This document shows, piece after piece, positions 59,240 to 64,000 of a DNA stretch of 64,000 bases. The notes below the pieces were generated by a model, which worked only from the letters and a program-made list of their open reading frames with translations, was not told the DNA's origin and did not search any database. The stretch is from positions 6,705-70,704 of the forward strand of contig JAUQYA010000153.1 of assembly GCA_030837785.1 (NCBI GenBank). Direction: 5' to 3'. A program made the position numbers and the translations under genes. This stretch comes from Albidovulum sp. GTDB taxonomy: Bacteria; Pseudomonadota; Alphaproteobacteria; Rhodobacterales; Rhodobacteraceae. The number at the start of each line of letters is the position of its first letter. The stretch's first letter is position 1.

Positions 59240-60472
59240 TCAGGTCCGGATCTCGACGCCGAGGTGTTTGGCCACGGTGAAGATGTCCTTGTCGCCCCGG
59301 CCGCACATGTTCATGACGATGATGTGGTCACGCGGCAGCGCGGGCGCGATCTTCATCACATGGCCCAGCGCATGGCTGGGTTCCAGCGCCGGAATGATCC
59401 CCTCGGTCGCGCAGCAAAGCTGGAACGCCTCCAGCGCCTCCTTGTCGGTGATCGAGACATACTGGGCGCGCCCGGTGTCGTGCAGCCAGGAATGCTCAGG
59501 CCCGATGCCGGGATAGTCGAGCCCGGCGGAGATCGAGAAGCCCTCGAGGATCTGGCCGTCATCGTCCTGCAAGAGATAGGTGCGGTTGCCGTGCAGCACC
59601 CCGGGCCGCCCGCCGGTGAGGGAGGCGCAATGCTCCATCCGGTCGTCCACGCCCTTGCCGCCGGCCTCCACGCCGATGATCCGCACGGAGGTGTCGTCGA
59701 GGAAGGGGAAGAACAGCCCCATCGCGTTCGAGCCGCCGCCGATCGCCGCGACCACGGTGTCGGGAAGGCGCCCCTCGCCCTCCTGCTCGGCCAGTTGCCA
59801 GCGCACTTCCTTGCCAATGATCGACTGGAAATCGCGCACCATCGCCGGATAGGGATGGGGGCCGGCCACGGTGCCGATGCAGTAGAATGTGTCGCGGACG
59901 TTGGTCACCCAGTCCCTGAGCGCATCGTTCATCGCGTCCTTGAGCGTGCCGCGGCCGGAGGTGACCGGATGGACCTCGGCGCCGAGGAGCTTCATCCGGA
60001 AGACGTTCGGCGCCTGGCGTTCGACGTCATGCGCGCCCATGTAGACCACGCATTTCAGCCCGAACTTGGCGCAGACGGTGGCGGTGGCGACGCCGTGCTG
60101 GCCGGCCCCGGTCTCGGCGATGATCCTTGTCTTGCCCATCCGGCGGGCAAGGATGATCTGGCCCAGCACGTTGTTGATCTTGTGGGCGCCGGTGTGGTTC
60201 AGCTCGTCGCGCTTCATGTAGATCTTCGCGCCGCCAAGATGGTCGGTCAGCCGCTCGGCGAAATAGAGCGGCGAGGGGCGGCCGACATAGTGCTTCCAGA
60301 GCCAGTCCATCTCCTCCCAGAAGGCGGGATCGGTCTTGGCCCTCTCATACTCCCCCTCGAGGTCGAGGATCAGCGGCATCAGCGTTTCCGAGACGAAGCG
60401 CCCGCCGAAATCGCCGAACCGGCCGCGTTCATCGGGGCCGGTCATGTAGGAATTGATGCGGTCGTCGGGCAT
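59240..60472 (-). CDS. trpB: Tryptophan synthase beta chain
   Basis: The product has 410 residues. The PLP-binding motif ELNHTGAHKINN has the lysine at residue 98. ETGAGQHGVATATVCAKFGL and IGGGSNAMGLFFPFLD follow. TrpB joins serine and indole to form tryptophan. ATG at 60472 follows the family start (MPDDRINSYMTGPDERGRFG). In related genomes trpB follows trpF; here 2.2 kb separate them. Confidence 0.97.
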   Translation of the reverse strand: MPDDRINSYMTGPDERGRFGDFGGRFVSETLMPLILDLEGEYERAKTDPAFWEEMDWLWKHYVGRPSPLYFAERLTDHLGGAKIYMKRDELNHTGAHKINNVLGQIILARRMGKTRIIAETGAGQHGVATATVCAKFGLKCVVYMGAHDVERQAPNVFRMKLLGAEVHPVTSGRGTLKDAMNDALRDWVTNVRDTFYCIGTVAGPHPYPAMVRDFQSIIGKEVRWQLAEQEGEGRLPDTVVAAIGGGSNAMGLFFPFLDDTSVRIIGVEAGGKGVDDRMEHCASLTGGRPGVLHGNRTYLLQDDDGQILEGFSISAGLDYPGIGPEHSWLHDTGRAQYVSITDKEALEAFQLCCATEGIIPALEPSHALGHVMKIAPALPRDHIIVMNMCGRGDKDIFTVAKHLGVEIRT

Positions 60473-60596
60473 GGGCGTCACTCCGGCTGGGGGCGGTTCG
60501 CTCTTATCCGCAAATCCCGGCGACGAAAAGCGCGCAGTGAAAAGCCGGCCCCGTCTGCCGCTTTCCGCCGGGGGCCGTTCTGCCCTATACTTCGGC

Positions 60597-61649
60597 ATGA
60601 GCCCGAGCCGACATATCCGTTTCTGCACCTCGGCGGACGGAACGCGGATCGCCGTCTCCTGCGAAGGCAGCGGCCCGGTGCTTCTGCGCGCGGCGCACTG
60701 GCTCACCCATGTCGTCTACGACCACGAAAGCCCGGTCTGGCGGCCCTGGATCAGGGGGCTGTCGCGCGACCGCTGCTATGTCCGCTACGACCAGCGCGGC
60801 TGCGGCCTGTCGGACCGGTTCGAGCGCGAGATTTCCTTCAAGGTCTGGATGGAGGACCCGGAGGCGGTGGCGGCGACGCTTCCCGACCGGCCCTTCGCGC
60901 TTCTCGGCATGTCGCAGGGCGGCGCGCTCGCCATCAGCTACGCCCTTCGCCATCCCGAGCGGGTGTCGCACCTGATCCTCTATGGCGCCTACGGGCAAGG
61001 TGCCACCGTCCGCGCCCGGACGGAGGAGGAGCGGCTCGAGGCGGAAACCCTCGTCAACCTGGTGCGCGTCGGCTGGGCCCGCGACAACCCGGCCTTCCGG
61101 CAGGTCTTCACCAACACCTTCATTCCGGGCGGCACGGCCGAACAGCACGACTGGTGGAACGAATTGGAGCGCCGCACGGCGAGCCCCGACACCGTGGTCA
61201 GGACGCTGGTGGAAGTCCAGCGGATCGACGGCTCGATGCCGCCGGCGGTCTGCGCGTGCCGGCGCTGGTCTGCATTCGCGGGGCGACCAGCGGGTGCCCT
61301 TCGAGGAGGGATGCCGGCTGGCCGCGCGGATTCCGGGCGCGCGCTTCGTGGTCCTGGAAAGCCGCAACCATGTCCTTCTCGGCGACGAGCCGGCCTGGCA
61401 GGTGTTCCAGGACGAGCTAGCCCGCTTCCTCGCCCCGGCGGATGCGGCGCCCCGCGCGGCCCGCGACGCAGGGCTGACGCTGGCCGAAGCGGAAGTGCTG
61501 CGCCTTGTCGCCACCGGCATCGACAACCGGACGATCGCGCGCAGCTCGGCAAGGGCGGGAAGACGGTGCGCAACCAGATCACCGCGATCCTGGGCAAGCT
61601 CGGCGTCCACAGCCGCGCCGAGGCGATCGTGCGCGCGCTGACCGACTGA
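60597..61649 (+). pseudogene. Alpha/beta hydrolase-LuxR fusion with three frameshifts
   Basis: The first frame encodes an alpha/beta hydrolase (SADGTRIAVSCEGSGPVLLR, YDQRGCGLSDRF, nucleophile elbow GMSQGGALAISYAL) up to about 61245. One base then seems missing near 61245-61250, another near 61270 (VLHSRGDQRVP continues in the next frame with ARIPGARFVVLESRNHVLLG), and a third near 61540, after which the LuxR-type HTH (KTVRNQITAILGKLGVHSRA) returns to the first frame and ends at 61649. The intact gene would give about 350 residues. Single missing bases at GC-rich positions may be mutations or assembly errors. Confidence 0.65.
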
Positions 61650-62233
61650 CGGGACATGCGCTCGGCGGCGGCGTGGCCGAGAAGCTCCGCAGCGGCGCGC
61701 GGTTGGCCGACATCGGCTGCGGCCACGGGATTTCGACGATCCTGATGGCGAAGGCCTTCCCGCAGTCAAAGTTCATCGGCTACGACTTCCACGAAGGCTC
61801 GATCGCCGCGGCGCGGGACCACGCCCGCGCGCACGGCCTTGACGGCAACATCCGCTTCGAGGTCGGCCTGGCGAAGGATTTCGCGGCCAGCGGGCTTGAT
61901 CTGGTGACCTGCTTCGACTGCCTGCACGACATGGGCGACCCGGAAGGGGCTGCGGCCCATGTCCGGCGGGCGCTGAAGCCGGGCGGCACCTGGATGATCG
62001 TGGAACCCCTGGCGGGCGTCAGCCTGGCCGAGAACCTGAACCCGGTGGGCCGGCTCTGCTATTCGGCCTCGACGATGATCTGCGTGCCGACGTCGCGCGC
62101 GCAGGAGGTCGGTGCGGCGCTTGGCGCCCAGGCGGGCGAGAAGCGGCTGGCAGAGGCGATCCGGGCGGGCGGGGTGACGACCGTCCGCCGCGCCACGGAA
62201 ACGCCGTTCAACATGGTGCTGGAGGCGACCTGA
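61650..62233 (+). pseudogene. SAM-dependent methyltransferase, N-terminally truncated
   Basis: The 186 in-frame residues from GTG at 61673 hold the SAM-binding motif ARLADIGCGHGISTILMAKA, then VTCFDCLHDMGDPEGAAAHV, and a complete C-terminus (TTVRRATETPFNMVLEAT). Relatives of this family are about 350 residues with an N-terminal winged-helix part, which is missing. The coding-like region starts directly after the stop of the hydrolase-LuxR gene, so the upstream half was apparently deleted. Confidence 0.6.
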
Positions 62234-62242
62234 CCGCCCGGC

Positions 62243-62686
62243 TCAGAGCAGCTTCTTGAACCCCAGATGGCTCGGCGTGAAGCCGAGCCGTTCGTAGAAG
62301 CGATGGGCATCGGCGCGGGCGCGGTTGGTGGTCAGTTGCACAAGCGCGCAACCCGCCGCCCGCGCCCGCGCCTCGGCCTCGGCCATCAATGCCGCGCCGA
62401 TGCCCCGGCCGCGGAGATCAGACGCCACACGGACCGATTCCACCTGTGCCCGGCGGCTTGCGCGGAGCGAGAGGCCAGTGATGAAGGTGATCTGGCAGGT
62501 GGCGACGATGCGGCCCGCCTCCTCCCCCACGATCAGGGTATTGGCCCGCTCGGCCTGCATCGTGTCGAAAGCGGCGAGATAGGGGGCGAGGTCGGTCCCT
62601 TCGCGGGTCGCGCCAAGCGTATCCTCGGCCAGAAGCGCCACGACCGCCGGCACATCCTCGCGCGTGGCGTCGCGGAAGCGGATCAT
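62243..62686 (-). CDS. GNAT-family N-acetyltransferase
   Basis: The product has 147 residues from ATG at 62686. VESVRVASDLRGRGIGAALM is the acetyl-CoA binding motif A, and the end RFYERLGFTPSHLGFKKLL is typical of the GNAT fold. The substrate is unknown. The start overlaps the trpF stop (ATGA), so it is expressed with trpF. Confidence 0.88.
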   Translation of the reverse strand: MIRFRDATREDVPAVVALLAEDTLGATREGTDLAPYLAAFDTMQAERANTLIVGEEAGRIVATCQITFITGLSLRASRRAQVESVRVASDLRGRGIGAALMAEAEARARAAGCALVQLTTNRARADAHRFYERLGFTPSHLGFKKLL

Positions 62687-63327
62687 GTCGCGCCCGTCGC
62701 GGCGGCGATGAAGGCGCGGATCAGTGCCTCGTCCTTCACCCCCGGCGCGATCTCGACCCCGGAGGAGACATCGACCTGCCGCGCCCCGGTCAGCCGGATC
62801 GCGGTGGCGACATTTTCGGGGGTCAGGCCGCCGGCGAGGATCCACGGGCAGGGCCAGTATTTCCGCGCCACCAGCCGCCAGTCGAAGGCAAGCCCGTTGC
62901 CGCCCGGATGGGCCGCGTCCTTCGGCGGCTTGGCGTCGATCAGAAGCTGATCGGCGACCCTGCCGTAGGTCTGGATCGCGGCCAGGTCGGCTTCTTCCGC
63001 GATGCCGACGGCCTTCATCACCGGCAGGCCGAAGCGGGCGCGGACCTCGGCCACGCGCTCGGGGCTTTCGGACCCGTGCAGTTGCAGCATGTCGAGCGGC
63101 ACCGCACCGGTGATGGCGTCAAGCTCGGCATTGGTGGCATTGACGGTAAGCGCCACCTTCGCCACTCCGGGCGGGACGGCGGCGACAAGGTCCGCTGCGG
63201 TGGCGATGGAGAGATGGCGAGGAGACTTCGGGAAGAAGACGAAGCCCACGTAGGCCGCCCCGGCATCGACAGCCGCGGCGACATGAACGGGGCTCGTCAG
63301 CCCACAGATCTTGACACGAACGCTCAT
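62683..63327 (-). CDS. trpF: Phosphoribosylanthranilate isomerase
   Basis: The product has 214 residues from ATG at 63327. VRVKICGLTSPVHVAAAVDA with the catalytic Cys, VPLDMLQLHGSESPERVAEV and LAGGLTPENVATAI plus DVSSGVEIAPGVKD identify TrpF. It catalyses the third step of tryptophan synthesis. A GTG two codons upstream is an alternative start. Confidence 0.95.
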   Translation of the reverse strand: MSVRVKICGLTSPVHVAAAVDAGAAYVGFVFFPKSPRHLSIATAADLVAAVPPGVAKVALTVNATNAELDAITGAVPLDMLQLHGSESPERVAEVRARFGLPVMKAVGIAEEADLAAIQTYGRVADQLLIDAKPPKDAAHPGGNGLAFDWRLVARKYWPCPWILAGGLTPENVATAIRLTGARQVDVSSGVEIAPGVKDEALIRAFIAAATGAT

Positions 63328-63354
63328 CGCCACCCTACCCCGGGATACTCGCCG

Positions 63355-63717
63355 TCAGCGGCCGGCACCGCGGCTTTCGAGAATCGCCAGAACCTCATCC
63401 TCGGGGTCGGGCCTTGCATCCTTCAGCCGCTTGACCTCGCGCTCAAGCCGGCCGGCCTCGCGCCTGTGCTCGGTGGCGGCCGTGCGGTGCTTGGCCTCGC
63501 GGAACCATTCCCAGACGAAGCCGATGGTAAGGCCGGCGATGATTCCGGCGAAGATCGCCAGGAACAGGGGAACGTCGACCGACCAGCCGAAACCCATGAA
63601 GCTGTCCATCTCCTCGGGCAGGAGACGCAGGTTCACGATCTGCCGGTTGGCCGAGGCCACGGCCACCAGCACGATGGCCAGCACCGCGAGAAAGAGAAGG
63701 CGAAGGAAGCGCAGCAT
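63355..63717 (-). CDS. LapA-domain membrane protein
   Basis: The product has 120 residues with two membrane helices (LRLLFLAVLAIVLVAVASAN and DVPLFLAIFAGIIAGLTIGF) and a basic coiled-coil tail (about 75-110). The pattern is that of LapA/LapB-neighbour proteins (DUF1049) that assist lipopolysaccharide assembly control. It lies 9 bp after ihfB, a common alphaproteobacterial pairing. Confidence 0.82.
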   Translation of the reverse strand: MLRFLRLLFLAVLAIVLVAVASANRQIVNLRLLPEEMDSFMGFGWSVDVPLFLAIFAGIIAGLTIGFVWEWFREAKHRTAATEHRREAGRLEREVKRLKDARPDPEDEVLAILESRGAGR

Positions 63718-63726
63718 GAGGGAGGA

Positions 63727-64000
63727 TTACCCCTCGTTCAGGCGGTCCCGCAAGAGCTTTCCGGTCTTGAAGAAGGGCACGTGCTTTTCTTCGACCGCGA
63801 CGGAGTCGCCGGTGCGCGGATTCCGCCCCGCACGCGCGTCGCGTTTCTTGACGGAAAACGCGCCGAACCCCCTCAGTTCGACCCGGTCGCCACGGGCAAG
63901 CGCCTCGATGATCTCTTCGAAGATCGTGTTCACGATCCGCTCGACATCACGCTGGTAAAGATGCGGATTCTCGTCGGCGATCTTCTGGATGAGTTCGGAC
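63727..64000 (-). CDS. ihfB: Integration host factor beta subunit (start cut by window end)
   Basis: The visible 91 residues run SELIQKIADENPHLYQRDVE to GKLLRDRLNEG. VELRGFGAFSVKKRDARAGR followed by NPRTGD is the DNA-bending arm with the conserved Pro of IHF/HU. Only about three N-terminal residues are outside the window. IHF bends DNA in replication, recombination and transcription. Confidence 0.93.
   Translation of the reverse strand, partial: SELIQKIADENPHLYQRDVERIVNTIFEEIIEALARGDRVELRGFGAFSVKKRDARAGRNPRTGDSVAVEEKHVPFFKTGKLLRDRLNEG

Noticed and set aside
1..64000. CRISPR arrays, insertion sequences, prophage or integrase genes, att sites
   Set aside because: No regularly spaced repeats, transposase, integrase or phage-structural frames were seen in any part of the window.

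Overview
The window is one contiguous, very GC-rich chromosomal segment of an alphaproteobacterium, almost certainly a Rhodobacterales member (Rhodobacter/Roseobacter relatives). Supporting signs are the alphaproteobacterial flagellar regulators FlaF and FlbT, CtrA-like boxes TTAN-N7-TTAN in front of flagellar operons, the flagellar proteins MotE, a MotK-like protein and SltF, and the housekeeping neighbourhoods ubiB-ubiE-mutM-rpsT-dnaA-dnaN-recF and ihfB-lapA-trpF.

Layout. (1) 1-2053: end of serB, an L-asparaginase II family gene and an IalB-like secreted protein. (2) 2145-34864: a flagellar cluster of about 33 kb encoding stator (MotA, MotB, two FliL-like proteins, MotE, MotK-like), hook and filament parts (FlgE, FlgK, FlgL, flagellin), rod and rings (FlgB, FlgC, FlgF, FlgG, FliE, FlgH, FlgI, FlgA, FliF), the export apparatus (FlhA, FlhB, FliP, FliQ, FliR, FliI, FliH), switch protein FliN, assembly factors (FlgD, FliK, rod-domain FlgJ, FlgN-like, SltF) and post-transcriptional regulators FlaF and FlbT. 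The operons diverge from short intergenic regions, and six of these carry a CtrA-like box. No fliG, fliM, fliO, fliD, fliS or chemotaxis gene is visible here. (3) 34901-48930: origin-proximal housekeeping genes ubiB, ubiE, mutM, a crotonase, rpsT, dnaA, dnaN, recF and gyrB, with three extra genes (VOC protein, LysE-type exporter, DEAD-box helicase) between recF and gyrB. (4) 48943-57324: NUDIX, NfeD/SPFH pair, rpsO, an RTX-repeat protein, an RluA-type pseudouridine synthase, an L-lactate dehydrogenase with an operator-like inverted repeat, rplY, pth, a Ca2+/H+ antiporter and a DUF2237 protein. (5) 57328-64000: a membrane-bound LuxR-type regulator with a secreted PepSY-like protein, an unknown small protein behind a triple-repeat operator, trpB, a decaying hydrolase-LuxR/methyltransferase locus, a GNAT, trpF, lapA and ihfB, which is cut by the window edge.

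The flagellar genes are strongly translationally coupled (many ATGA, GTGA or TGATG overlaps). I see no tRNA, rRNA, CRISPR array or insertion sequence. I did not find a clearly new multi-gene system. The most unusual signals are a 12-base poly-C tract inside fliK (possible phase variation), a hairpin-rich flagellin leader, the CATAAACC operator array at 59016-59054, a structured dnaA leader, and gene decay between trpF and trpB. All calls come from reading sequence and translations; no database search was run.
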